Source: JBOCEF01 sp050586345 (lineage in GTDB: Bacteria > Pseudomonadota > Alphaproteobacteria > Rhodobacterales > Rhodobacteraceae). From it: a DNA stretch of 64,000 nt. Location of the stretch: positions 11,733 to 75,732 of the forward strand of contig NZ_JBOCEF010000019.1 of the NCBI RefSeq assembly GCF_050586345.1. The letters run 5' to 3'. This document shows, piece by piece, positions 8,919 to 19,553 of the stretch (position 1 is the stretch's first letter; every line of letters begins with the position of its first letter). The position numbers and the translations under genes are program-made. Under the pieces are notes generated by a model that saw only the letters and a program-made list of their open reading frames with translations, did no database searches and was not told the DNA's origin.

Positions 8919-9713
8919 TCAGTCGGCGCGCGGCAGCGTCAGCGCCACGGCGGCGCCGCCGTCGATCCCGTCCTCGATCCAGGCCCGCCCCCCGTGCCGC
9001 GCCGCGACCAGCGCGCAGAGCGCTAGGCCCAGCCCCGCCCCCGCCTGCCCCGTCCCCGGCTGCTCCGCCCCAACCTGCTCCGTCCCCGGCCGCCCAGTCC
9101 CAACCAGCTCCGCCCCCGCCTGCTCCGCCCCAACCTGCTCCGCCCCGGGCTGCAACCGCGTGAACGGCTCGAACGCCGCCGCGCGCCGCTCCGGGGGCAC
9201 GCCGGGGCCGTTGTCGGCCACCCGCAGCGCCACCATCCCGCCGCCCGCCGCCCGGGCCTCCACCACCGCCAGCAGGCGGCGGTCGCGGCGCTGATGGGCG
9301 AGGGCGTTGGCCAGCATGTTCTGCAGCGCCTGCCCCAGCAGCGCGAGGTCCCCGCGCACCGCCGGCAGCGGCCCGGCCCGGATCTCGGCCCCCGCGGCGC
9401 GGATCACGGGCGCCAGGTCCTGCAGGCAGCCGGAGAGGAGCGCGTCCAGCTCCACCCGCGCGAAGGCGGGGGGCGCGGCCTCGGCCCGGGCCTCGTCCAT
9501 CAGCGCGTCGATGCGCAGCCGCATCCGCGCGGCGGCGGCGGCGGCGAGGTCCAGCAGCTCCGCCGCCTCGGGGGGGAGCGCGCCGCCCTCCCCCCCGGCC
9601 AGCGCCGCCAGCGCCCCCTCGACGGTGTTCAGCGGCTGGGCGAGGTCATGGGCGGCGATCAGCGCGAAGCGTTTCAGGGCCCGCGCCTGCTCCAGCTCCT
9701 CCATCTCCTGCAT
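8919..9713 (-). CDS. Soluble histidine kinase with low-complexity insert in the ATP lid
   Basis: The start at 9713 is favoured because GAGGAGGA lies 4-5 bases upstream; in-frame ATGs at 9815, 9824 and 9848 have no good ribosome site, and the intervening sequence is low complexity. The 264-residue product has an H-box (ALIAAHDLAQPLNTV), N-box (QALQNMLANALAH), G1 box (VADNGPGVP) and G2 box (GAGLGLAL). Between G1 and G2 lies an imperfect repeat of about 35 residues rich in Gly, Glu and Gln (units like GAEQVGAEQ), which lengthens the ATP lid. No membrane or sensor domain is present. It is divergent from a second small kinase and two receivers, with which it probably forms a phosphorelay. Confidence 0.7.
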   Translation of the reverse strand: MQEMEELEQARALKRFALIAAHDLAQPLNTVEGALAALAGGEGGALPPEAAELLDLAAAAAARMRLRIDALMDEARAEAAPPAFARVELDALLSGCLQDLAPVIRAAGAEIRAGPLPAVRGDLALLGQALQNMLANALAHQRRDRRLLAVVEARAAGGGMVALRVADNGPGVPPERRAAAFEPFTRLQPGAEQVGAEQAGAELVGTGRPGTEQVGAEQPGTGQAGAGLGLALCALVAARHGGRAWIEDGIDGGAAVALTLPRAD

Positions 9714-9889
9714 CGCGTCCTCCTCGGCGCCGGTCCCAAGGCCGCCCCGGGGGCCGGTCCCGGGGCCTGCGCGCCGGGCCGACGCTAGCGCGTGGGGTAA
9801 CCAGTTCTCAACCATGGCGTGCATTTTCTTGCGTTGAATTGCGCGCATCTCCCCCGGGGCGCGCGGCGACGGGAAGGAGCCAGGGACAG

Positions 9890-10708
9890 ATGGACGGCGA
9901 CCCGCCAGTTCTCCAGACGCCGGAGCGCCTCCAGGACCTCGCGGCCTGGGCGCTGCATGACCTGCGCGCGCCGCTGCGGGCCTTCGACGCGACGCTGGAG
10001 ATGCTGGACGCGGGCGGCGGGAACCCGCAGGCGCTGGCCATCGCGGCCCGCGCGGCCCGGCGCATGGGGGCGACGCTGGACGGGCTCGCCCGCTATGCCG
10101 AGCATCACGCGAGCCCGTTGCAGATCGGGCCGGTCCAGCCCCTGGAAGCGGTCGAGGCGGCCTGGGCGGCAGCCGCCGCGACCTGGGAGGACGCGGCGGA
10201 GGGGGCCGGGGATGCACAGGCGGATGCGGCAGCGGATGAGCCTGGGGATGCGCCCACGCTGCGCGCCCGCAGCGCCGCCGCAAGCCACGCCGCCCGCGGC
10301 CGCCCCGCGGCGACGCTGGAGACCGCGCCCGCCCTCGCCCACGCGCCCCCCTGCCTGGCCGACGCGGGCGCGCTGCAGGCGATCCTCTCCGCGGTGTTCG
10401 ACAACGCCGCCAGGTATGGCCGCGCCCCGCACGGCGCAGCGCGGGTGCGGGTGGAGGCCGGGGCCCGGGACGGGATGCTGCGGCTGCTGGTGCGCGACGA
10501 CGGGCCGGGGGTGCCGCGGCATCTCGCCGGCGACGCGTTCGAGCCGCTGCGCCGCCTCGTCGCCCGGTCCGAGGTCGAGGGCGCGGGGCTCGGCCTCGCC
10601 GTCGCCCGGCTTCTCGCCGTGCGCCAGAACGGGCGGATCGACTTCATCGCCGCGCCCCGCGGGGCCTGCATTTCACTCAAACTGCCGCTGTTCATTTCAC
10701 CGACTTAG
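9890..10708 (+). CDS. Soluble histidine kinase
   Basis: This 272-residue cytoplasmic kinase lacks membrane segments and a recognisable sensor domain. The phosphoacceptor region is WALHDLRAPLRAFDATLEML, the N-box ILSAVFDNAARYG, G1 VRDDGPGVP and G2 GAGLGLAVARLL. ATG at 9890 is preceded by AAGGAG at a good distance; an upstream in-frame ATG at 9839 lacks this. A weakly conserved Ala/Asp-rich linker (about residues 95-155) separates the dimerisation helices from the ATPase domain. The following gene is a single-domain receiver 69 bp downstream, a likely phosphotransfer partner. Confidence 0.8.
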   Translation: MDGDPPVLQTPERLQDLAAWALHDLRAPLRAFDATLEMLDAGGGNPQALAIAARAARRMGATLDGLARYAEHHASPLQIGPVQPLEAVEAAWAAAAATWEDAAEGAGDAQADAAADEPGDAPTLRARSAAASHAARGRPAATLETAPALAHAPPCLADAGALQAILSAVFDNAARYGRAPHGAARVRVEAGARDGMLRLLVRDDGPGVPRHLAGDAFEPLRRLVARSEVEGAGLGLAVARLLAVRQNGRIDFIAAPRGACISLKLPLFISPT

Positions 10709-10777
10709 CGATGCGTTAAGGGCCCGCCGTTACGTGTCTTCGACCGGCAGACCCGAGAGAGACCCGGCGGTTGACCC

Positions 10778-11224
10778 ATGAAAATACTGGTCGTTGAAGA
10801 CGATGAGCTCGACGCGCTGCAGACCGTGCAGGCGATCGAAAAGGCCGCCCCCGGGGCCGCGCTGCGCCTGTGCCCGACCGCGGACGCCGCGCTCGCCGCG
10901 CTGGCCGAGGACGCCATGTCGCCGCCCGATTTCATCATCGTCGACCAGCACCTGCCCGGCGTCGACGGGGCGGAGTTCCTGCGCCGGGTCAAGCGGCTCG
11001 GCCTCGCGCCCGCCGCCCAGTTCCTGATGCTGACCGGCGACGCCTCGGACCCGACCCGGGCCGAGGCGCTGGTCACCGATTTCCACGCCTTCCTGACCAA
11101 GCCGGTCTCCCGGCGCCGCCTGTCCGAGATCCTGCGCACCGGCGACGCGCGGTGGGAAATCGAGGACCTGCCGCTCGACCTCAACCTCTACCGCAAGCAA
11201 CGCCCCCCCGCCGCGGGGGGCTGA
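10778..11224 (+). CDS. Single-domain response regulator (receiver)
   Basis: A 148-residue CheY-like receiver. Acidic residues of the metal site are in LVVEDDELD, the phosphoacceptor Asp is in FIIVDQHLPG, the conserved Thr is in LMLTGD, and Lys is in FLTKPV. A C-terminal extension of about 30 residues has no DNA-binding domain, so output must be by protein interaction. The opening resembles Rcp1-like phytochrome-associated receivers, but no phytochrome is in view. It lies between the kinase and a second receiver. Confidence 0.85.
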   Translation: MKILVVEDDELDALQTVQAIEKAAPGAALRLCPTADAALAALAEDAMSPPDFIIVDQHLPGVDGAEFLRRVKRLGLAPAAQFLMLTGDASDPTRAEALVTDFHAFLTKPVSRRRLSEILRTGDARWEIEDLPLDLNLYRKQRPPAAGG

Positions 11225-11309
11225 GCCCCCCAGCCGCGGGCGGCGCCGCCCCCTCGCGCCGCGCAGCGGACCCGACCCGACCCCCACCGCCTTGCAGGAG
11301 CATCGCGCC

Positions 11310-11783
11310 TTGAGCACCGCCTCCCAGACGCCGCCGCACGCCGCGACGCCGTCGCCCGCCCCTGCCGGAAGCCCCGGCGGACGGGTCCCCGCCCGCCCTG
11401 CGCGGGTGCTGGTGGTCGACGACGACGCCTGGACGCGGCGGACGATGACCGGGCACCTGGTATCCGAGGGGCTGGAGGTCGAGTGCGCCGCCGGCCCCGA
11501 GGAGGCGATCCGCCTCTGGCACGCGCGCGAGGGCGGGTTCGACCTGGTGTTCATGGACATCCGCTTCCCGGGGGGCGAGAGCGGCTATGACGCCGCGCTG
11601 CGGCTGTCGCGGATGGACGGGACCCCGCCCGCGATCTTCGGCATGACCTCGTTCGACATCGCCGGGGGCGACATCGACCCGAAGGATTTCGGGATGCGCG
11701 AGCTGCTGGTCAAACCGCTGTTCAAGTGGCTGGTGGTCAACATCGCCCGCGCCCATTGCCCGGCGGCCGACCCGCCCGACTGA
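11310..11783 (+). CDS. Response regulator receiver protein with TTG start
   Basis: The receiver motifs are LVVDDDAWTRR (acidic pocket), LVFMDIRFPGG (phosphoacceptor Asp), GMTSFD (Thr/Ser switch) and LLVKPLF (Lys). No ATG is available before the domain. TTG at 11310 has GCAGGAG 9 bases upstream and is the best start; another TTG at 11292 overlaps that ribosome site. The 157-residue product has a proline/alanine-rich N-terminal tail of about 27 residues and no output domain. It is the last member of the kinase/receiver cluster. Confidence 0.75.
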   Translation: MSTASQTPPHAATPSPAPAGSPGGRVPARPARVLVVDDDAWTRRTMTGHLVSEGLEVECAAGPEEAIRLWHAREGGFDLVFMDIRFPGGESGYDAALRLSRMDGTPPAIFGMTSFDIAGGDIDPKDFGMRELLVKPLFKWLVVNIARAHCPAADPPD

Positions 11784-12008
11784 GCCGCTGGCGCGCCGCG
11801 GGGGCCGGAACGGCAGGCGGCGGTGCGTGGACGGCGGACGGCGGCGCGGCGGGCGCAGGAGCGACGGTCGGCGGCACGGCAGGCGGCGGGCGGCAGGGCG
11901 ACGCGCAGCGGGCAGCGGGCAGCGGGCCGGCGGTCGGCAGGACGGCGGACGGCGGCGCGCGGCGCGAAGGCGGCGCGGGCGACCGGGCCGCAGGGACGGC
12001 GCGGGCGC

Positions 12009-13535
12009 TCAGTCCAGGATCGGCTCCAGCCCCAGCATCCGGTCGATCGGCGCATAATCATCGGTCAGCGGCGCGGGCGCCTTGCGCACCACGATCGCGT
12101 CGATGAACCCGGCGTCGAGCGCCGCGAACCGCTTCGGGTCGGGCGAGCGGGCGGCGACCATGCCCACCGGGCTCGGCCCGTCCGAGGCGAGCAGCACGAA
12201 GACCCGCCGCTGGTTCGGCCCGGGCGTCGTCGCCTCGGTCCACACCTCGACCGACGCGAAGGACGCGCGCAGCGTCTCGACCATCGCCGCCAGCGCGTCG
12301 AGCCGGCCGGTATTGTCGATCAGGTTCATCGCGAACACCCCCCCGGGTTCGAGCCGCGAGGCGACCAGCGCGAAGAACTCCGCCGTCACCAGGTGCGCGG
12401 GCACGGCGATGTCGGTGAAGGCGTCGCCCACCACCACGTCGTAGCGCGTCGCCTCGCCCGCCAGCGCCGCGCGCGCGTCGCGGTGCAGGATCCGCACCCC
12501 CGCCGGGTCGAACCAGAAATCCGCCACCGCCTGCTCGGTCACCGCGGGGTCGATCTCGGCCACCGTGATCCCGCCGATGCCCCGGTCCGTCCAGGCCCGC
12601 GGGACCGAGTAGGACCCGCCCCCGATGTGGAACGAGGTGAAGTCCCGCCCGCCCATCCGCATCCGCGGCAGCGCGTCCAGCATCGCGGCATGGTCGGTGA
12701 ACATCACCCGCGGATCGCCCTTCGCCGAGATCCCGTGCGCCAGGTGGTCGATGGCCATCATCCGCACCGGGCCGTCCGGCACGTCCTCGGCCATCGTCAC
12801 CGTGCGGATGCAGAAATAGCTGCTCTCGCGGTCGCAGATCGGGTCGATGGCGAGGCCCACGCCCCCCACGCCCCCGACCGCAAGCAGCGCCGCGCCCACC
12901 GCCGCGCCCTGCACCCGGTTCGCCCGCCCCAGCCCGAAGCAGATCGCGGCCGCCAGCGCGTAGACCGCGGCGATCACCGCCAGCGTGGCGACCGAGCCGA
13001 GCCAGGAGACGAACAGGAACCCCGCCAGCAGCGTGCCCGCGATCGCCCCCACCGCCCCGGCGGCGAACATCGCGCCCAGCGCCTGTTCCGAGCGGTCGCG
13101 CCCGCGCATCGCCACCACGGCGAAGACCGGCGCCGGGACCCCGGCGAACAGCGAGGGCAGGAAGAACACCGCCCCCGTCAGCGCCGCGATGGCGGCCAGC
13201 GGATGCTCGAGCCCCTGCAGCAGCGGCCCGGCCGTCGCCCGCAGCAGCGGCGTCGCCCCGGCGGTGGCGAGCGCGGCGGCGACCATGGTCCAGCCGGTCA
13301 TGCGCAGCGCCCGCTCCGACGCCGCCGCGGCGATGCGCCCGCCCCACCAGTGCCCGACCGAGAACCCGGCGAGGACGACGGCGATGATCGCGGTCCAGGA
13401 ATAGAGGCTCATGCCCACATAGGGGGCGATCATGCGCCCGGCGACGATCTCCACCACCAGCGAGGCGGCGGACACGGCGCCCTGCAGCAGGACGAGAAGC
13501 GCCAGCGGCGCGCGGGGGGGAGTGGTGTCTGTCAT
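12009..13535 (-). CDS. Membrane-anchored spermidine-synthase-like protein
   Basis: A 508-residue fusion. The first 240 or so residues form about seven hydrophobic helices of the kind found in fused MFS/spermidine-synthase proteins (VLLQGAVSAASLVVEIVAGR at the start). The C-terminal part is a class I methyltransferase-like fold with FHIGGGSYSVPRAW and VAEIDPAVTEQA, followed by VVVGDAFTDIAVP, as in polyamine aminopropyltransferases. Whether it makes polyamines is not known for this fused group. The 225 bp downstream (11784-12008) are GC-rich low-complexity sequence with GGCGG/GCGGGC repeats and no supported gene. Confidence 0.75.
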   Translation of the reverse strand: MTDTTPPRAPLALLVLLQGAVSAASLVVEIVAGRMIAPYVGMSLYSWTAIIAVVLAGFSVGHWWGGRIAAAASERALRMTGWTMVAAALATAGATPLLRATAGPLLQGLEHPLAAIAALTGAVFFLPSLFAGVPAPVFAVVAMRGRDRSEQALGAMFAAGAVGAIAGTLLAGFLFVSWLGSVATLAVIAAVYALAAAICFGLGRANRVQGAAVGAALLAVGGVGGVGLAIDPICDRESSYFCIRTVTMAEDVPDGPVRMMAIDHLAHGISAKGDPRVMFTDHAAMLDALPRMRMGGRDFTSFHIGGGSYSVPRAWTDRGIGGITVAEIDPAVTEQAVADFWFDPAGVRILHRDARAALAGEATRYDVVVGDAFTDIAVPAHLVTAEFFALVASRLEPGGVFAMNLIDNTGRLDALAAMVETLRASFASVEVWTEATTPGPNQRRVFVLLASDGPSPVGMVAARSPDPKRFAALDAGFIDAIVVRKAPAPLTDDYAPIDRMLGLEPILD

Positions 13536-13827
13536 GGCGCCATTTGGGGCGCGCCGGGCGAAGCGGTCAACAGCCGCGCGCGCCCGGGGCGGCGCGCGCC
13601 CACTAAAAAAAGCGTCGTGATCGCCCGAAGACTTGGGCGCAGCCCGCCCGGAGCCCGAACAGATCCGAAAACATCCCCGCCGACCGGGGCATCGACACCA
13701 AGGAGCCCCAAAAACACCGTAAATTCTACATTCAGATTTCGGCGGCCGGCGGGGCGGGCGCGAACGCCTCCGCGTCGGGGCGCACCCTACCCCGCGGGGC
13801 GCCGCGCGGCGCGGCCGGGGCGGCCGG

Positions 13828-14169
13828 TCAGACGGCGGCGGCGCGCGCCGCCGGATCCGCCCCGCGCTCCAGCAGCTCGAGCCGCGCCGCGGGGCTCATC
13901 CGCGCATCGGCGGCGAGCGCGCCCGCCCGGCCCGCGGCGGCGAGGGGCAGGCCCAGCTCGAACCCCAGCGCAAGCCAGCGCCTCGCGTGGCCGCGCATCC
14001 CGAAGCCGAGGGCGCGGGCGCGCAGCGCCTCGGCGCGCACCGCCCCCGGGGGCAGCGCGGCGACGCGCGGGCCATGATGCGCGGCCGCCCAGGCCTCCAT
14101 CTCCGACAGGAACGCCTCGAGGGCGCGGGCTTCCATCTTCCTGATCTCGGTCATCGATATGTCGAGCAT
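13828..14169 (-). CDS. Small hypothetical protein
   Basis: A 113-residue, alanine/arginine-rich, mostly helical protein that I do not recognise. The start at 14169 is supported by AAAGGAGA 7 bases upstream on the minus strand. It opens with MLDISMTEIRKMEARALEAF and contains HHGPRVAALPPGAV before an Ala-rich C-terminal half. It is divergent from the radical-SAM gene across 213 bp. The 292 bp on its other side (13536-13827) contain an A/T-rich patch near 13600-13740 and no gene I can support. Confidence 0.5.
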   Translation of the reverse strand: MLDISMTEIRKMEARALEAFLSEMEAWAAAHHGPRVAALPPGAVRAEALRARALGFGMRGHARRWLALGFELGLPLAAAGRAGALAADARMSPAARLELLERGADPAARAAAV

Positions 14170-14382
14170 TCGGGCTCTCCTTTCGCGGCGCCGGTTTCGC
14201 GGCGCCCGTTTCGCGGCGTCTGGCGCGGGACATGCCCCTTGGTCGCGGCCCGGGCGCGGGCGGTTCAAAGTTTTTCGCGGGCCCCGGACCGGGGCGGCGG
14301 GGCCCTTCAACCGGCGCCCGGGAGTCCCATTTTCATTGCGGATCGGCGGTTCAGCGCGTATTGAGCGCCCTTTGATGGCGAC

Positions 14383-16461
<2,079 letters not shown>

Positions 16462-16515
16462 GGCGCCGCGCGCGGGGCCTCCCCCGGGCGGCGCCCGGGC
16501 GGCGCCCGGCGGGCC

Positions 16516-17871
16516 TCAGCCCCCCGCCGGGGTCCCGGCCGGGGCCTCCGGGACCTCCGGGGCCTCGGCGCGCACCATCACCGCGGCGAAGAACCCGTCG
16601 GTGTCATGGCGCGCCGGGGTCAGGGACAGGGCGTCCCCCTCGAACGCGCCCGGCGCCGCCGCGGCCAGCTCCGGCGCCGCCTCGGCCACGGGAACCTGGC
16701 GGAAGTCCGGGGCCCCGGCCAGGAAGGCCGCCACCTGGTCCTCGTTCTCCTCCGCCAGCAACGAGCAGGTCGCATAGACCAGCCGCCCGCCCGGCTTCAC
16801 CAGCCGCGCGGCGCTGGCCAGGATCCGGGCCTGCAGCGCGGCCAGCGCCGCCAGCCCCTCGCCCTCGTCGCGCCAGCGGGCGTCGGGATTGCGCCGCCAG
16901 GTGCCCGTGCCGCTGCAGGGCGCGTCCACCAGCACCCGGTCGAAGGTCCCCTTGCGGCGCTTGACCCACTTGTCGCTCTCGCCGCTCAGCAGCTTCGTCT
17001 CGACATTGTGCAGGCCCGCCTTGCGCAGCCGCTCGGCGCAGCGTTTCAGCCGCGCCGCGTTGACGTCGCAGGCCACGACATGGCCCTTGCCCTCCATCCC
17101 CGCGGCCAGCGCCAGCGTCTTGCCCCCGGCCCCGGCGCAGAAATCCACCGCCCGCTCGCCCGGCCGCGCATCCACGAGCGCGGCGACGAGCTGCGAGCCC
17201 TCGTCCTGGATCTCGATCTCGCCGGTCTTCAGCCCCTCGAGCCGGGCGAGCGAGAAGCTCTCGCGCACCCGCACCCCGAGGGGGGCGAGCGGGGTCGGCC
17301 CGGCGTCGAGGCCGAGCGCCTGCAGCTCCAGCACCACCGCCTCGCGGGTGGAGCGCAGCGGGTTGACCCGCAGGTCCACGGGGGGCGGGGCGAGGGTGGC
17401 CTCCATCTCGGCGGCGAAGGCGTCCCCGAAGCGGCGTTTCAGGGGGCCGAGCGCCCAGGGCGGGCATTCGAGGCGCACCCAGTCGGGCATGTCGGGATGC
17501 TCGAGCGCGCCCCCCTCGACGAGCTCCTCGGCCAGGCGCCGCTCGCGCCCGGTCAGGGCGGGCGGGGCGAAGCGGTCGCCGCTGAACAGGCGCGCGGCCT
17601 GCTCGGGCGTGCGGCCCTCGCCCAGCAGCAGCCAGGCCAGGACCCGCAGGCGCGCGTCGTCCGGGGCGTCGAGCCGCTCGAGGTTCCAGCCGAGCCGGGC
17701 GGTGCAGCGCAGCAGGGCGCCGAGCATCCCCAGCACGGCGCCGCGGTCGCGCTCCTCGATATAGCGGCGGGAGCGCAGGAAGGCCGAGGTGACGGCGTCG
17801 GCGGGGCGCGGGTCCTGCTCGACGGCGTGCAGCAGGTCGATGACGGCGGAGAGGCGAGCGGCAGGGGTCAC
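16516..17871 (-). CDS. RsmB/NOP-family rRNA cytosine-5 methyltransferase
   Basis: The 451-residue enzyme is predicted to methylate a cytosine C5 in 16S rRNA using SAM. The N-terminal 150 residues are helical and NusB-like (RsmB type). The catalytic domain has the SAM loop VDFCAGAGGKTLALAAGM, motif IV VDAPCSGTGTWRRNPD (one catalytic Cys) and motif VI VYATCSLLAEENE (the second Cys). GTG at 17871 was chosen as the family start (VTPAARLSAVIDLL); the frame is open for 84 more codons upstream but that stretch is not protein-like. It sits beside the left end of the integrated element, on the chromosome side. Confidence 0.85.
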   Translation of the reverse strand: MTPAARLSAVIDLLHAVEQDPRPADAVTSAFLRSRRYIEERDRGAVLGMLGALLRCTARLGWNLERLDAPDDARLRVLAWLLLGEGRTPEQAARLFSGDRFAPPALTGRERRLAEELVEGGALEHPDMPDWVRLECPPWALGPLKRRFGDAFAAEMEATLAPPPVDLRVNPLRSTREAVVLELQALGLDAGPTPLAPLGVRVRESFSLARLEGLKTGEIEIQDEGSQLVAALVDARPGERAVDFCAGAGGKTLALAAGMEGKGHVVACDVNAARLKRCAERLRKAGLHNVETKLLSGESDKWVKRRKGTFDRVLVDAPCSGTGTWRRNPDARWRDEGEGLAALAALQARILASAARLVKPGGRLVYATCSLLAEENEDQVAAFLAGAPDFRQVPVAEAAPELAAAAPGAFEGDALSLTPARHDTDGFFAAVMVRAEAPEVPEAPAGTPAGG

Positions 17872-18109
17872 GGCAGGGGGCCCAGTCTGGAAGCGCGGCG
17901 GACGGACGGCGCGGCGGGATGCGGGCGCGTGGGAGCGCCCCCGGGGGCCGAGAGGGCCGTGCGCGGCGCCGGCGCGGCGGCGGTTGCACCGCCTGTCTAC
18001 CGGGCGGGCCGGCGTTTGCAAACCGGCATTCGCGGGGCGGGGCGGGCGGGACGGCGGGCCCGGCTGCTGCTGGGCGGCGATGGCCGGCCGCCGCGACGAC
18101 GGCGCGGCT

Positions 18110-18167
18110 CCCCCTGAAAACATGGCGCCGGCTGAGGGACTCGAACCCCCGACCCCCTGATTACAAA
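18110..18167 (-). repeat. attL: 58-bp direct repeat with tRNA-Thr 3' fragment
   Basis: Identical to 59334-59391. It contains CCA, the discriminator base, acceptor 3' strand, T arm and variable loop through the anticodon of tRNA-Thr (minus strand), then diverges at 18168. The 5' part of the tRNA is missing, so this is a displaced remnant and not a gene. Immediately inside is the 12-bp palindrome ACTATATATAGT (18179-18190), a possible recombination or operator site upstream of integrase. Confidence 0.92.
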
Positions 18168-18276
18168 GCTCTCTGGGTACTATATATAGTGGTTCCGCTT
18201 TGTTCCGGTTTATACCTAAGCCGCTGATATAACGAAATGTGTGATTTCCGGGGATACCAAATGATCCCTAGATATT

Positions 18277-18306
18277 CCGGCCCGCCGGCGACATAGTGGC
18301 GACACG
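18277..18306 (+). repeat. Left copy of 30-bp subterminal repeat, possible integrase arm site
   Basis: It matches 59273-59302 in 28 of 30 positions, same orientation; the core GGCGACATAGTGGCGACACG is identical. It lies between attL and the integrase start, as expected for an arm-type integrase binding site, but the role is inferred from position. Confidence 0.6.
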
Positions 18307-18338
18307 AACGCCCCCGCAGATCGCTCACGGACCACGCC

Positions 18339-19553
18339 ATGAAGCTCACCGAAAAGCGCGTGCGAGACGCCCGCCCAGGGCCCGGCACGCAGATCGTCTG
18401 GGACGAGACGGCCAAGGGCCTCGGCCTTCGCATCACCCAGAAGGGCGTGAAGTCCTACGTCGTGGAGTACCGCATCGACGACCTGAAGCGTCGCGCGACG
18501 CTGGGCCGGGCCGACGCGCTTTCGCTGGCCGAGGCGCGGGACAGGGCGCTCGCCTGGAAGCAGCAGGCCAGGGAGGGCGCCGATCCGCTGGCCGAGACCC
18601 GCGCCCGCAAGGCCGCGCCGCGCATGGACGAGGCGCTGGACAGGTTTCTGAACGAGTACATCCCGCGCCGCCTCGCGCTGGGCAAGATGGCCCCCAGCAC
18701 GGCCGCCGAGTATCGCCGCCAGATCGAGCGACACCTGCGCCCGGCGCTGGGCCGGATGAAGGTGCGGGACGTCACGGCGCGCGACATCGCGGCGATGCTG
18801 GCCGACGCGCCCCTGCCCGAGCGGACGGGCAAGAAGAAGGCGGGGCGCGGCCCCCTCGCGCCGGTCGCGGCGAACCGGGTCACGTCCCTCTGCTCGCGCG
18901 TGTTCCGCCTGTGCGAGGACTGGGAGTGGCGTCCGCAACACTCCAATCCCGCCCGCAGCATCGAGAAGGCGCGCGAGGAGCCGCGGGACAGGACCTTCTC
19001 GGATCGCGAACTCGGCGCGCTGGGCGCGGCCCTGACCCGGAACGGCGCCAACGAGGAAGCGATCCTCGCGATCCGCCTCGCCGCGCTGACCGGGCTGCGG
19101 ATCGGCGAGATCGTCGGGATGCGTTGGGAGGACCTGGACCTTGATGCGGGCCTGCTGACCCTGCCGCGCACCAAGACGGGCCGCCGGATCCACTCCCTGC
19201 CCGCCGCGGCGGTGGAGCTGCTGCGGGACGCGCGGCGCATCGGCGCCCATGTCATCGCGGGCCGCGAACGGGATCGCCCGCTCAACATGCGCACAGTGCG
19301 GGACGCGTTCGTCAACGCGGTCGAGACCGCGGGGTTGCGCGACGCCCGGATACACGACTTGCGGCGCACGGTGATGACCCGCGCCGCCGCCAGCGGGGCG
19401 AGCGCTCACCTGCTGCGCGACATGGTGGGGCACAAGACCACCGCGATGGCGGATCGCTACATCCGCAACGCGGGGGAGCCGCTGCTGGAGCTGCGCGAGC
19501 GGATCGGCGGCGAAATGGCCGCGCAGGTGATGGGCGGGATGAAGGAAGAATGA
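18339..19553 (+). CDS. int: Tyrosine-type integrase
   Basis: A 404-residue integrase of the P4/DUF4102 type. The N-terminal arm-binding domain (residues 1-90) has GLGLRITQKGVKSYVVEYR; a core-binding SAM-like domain follows (about 95-200); the catalytic domain has Arg in LTGLRIGEIVGMRWED, the HxxR box in IHDLRRTVMTR, the second His in MVGHKT and the nucleophile Tyr in MADRYIRNAG. All catalytic residues are present, so it should be active. It starts 171 bp inside attL and reads into the island. The stop overlaps the next start by 4 bp (ATGA). Confidence 0.95.
   Translation: MKLTEKRVRDARPGPGTQIVWDETAKGLGLRITQKGVKSYVVEYRIDDLKRRATLGRADALSLAEARDRALAWKQQAREGADPLAETRARKAAPRMDEALDRFLNEYIPRRLALGKMAPSTAAEYRRQIERHLRPALGRMKVRDVTARDIAAMLADAPLPERTGKKKAGRGPLAPVAANRVTSLCSRVFRLCEDWEWRPQHSNPARSIEKAREEPRDRTFSDRELGALGAALTRNGANEEAILAIRLAALTGLRIGEIVGMRWEDLDLDAGLLTLPRTKTGRRIHSLPAAAVELLRDARRIGAHVIAGRERDRPLNMRTVRDAFVNAVETAGLRDARIHDLRRTVMTRAAASGASAHLLRDMVGHKTTAMADRYIRNAGEPLLELRERIGGEMAAQVMGGMKEE

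Noticed and set aside
11823..14144. Open frame of 773 codons on the plus strand
   Set aside because: It runs antisense to the spermidine-synthase-like gene and reads as Arg/His/Pro-rich low complexity, without domain motifs.
16462..16515. Hairpin between ygiQ and the rRNA methyltransferase gene as a terminator
   Set aside because: CCGGGC/GCCCGG gives only a 6-bp stem in repetitive GC-rich sequence with no T tract.
18120..18180. Second tRNA-Thr gene at the left end
   Set aside because: Only the 3' half up to the anticodon is present; D arm and 5' acceptor strand are missing. It is the attL remnant.
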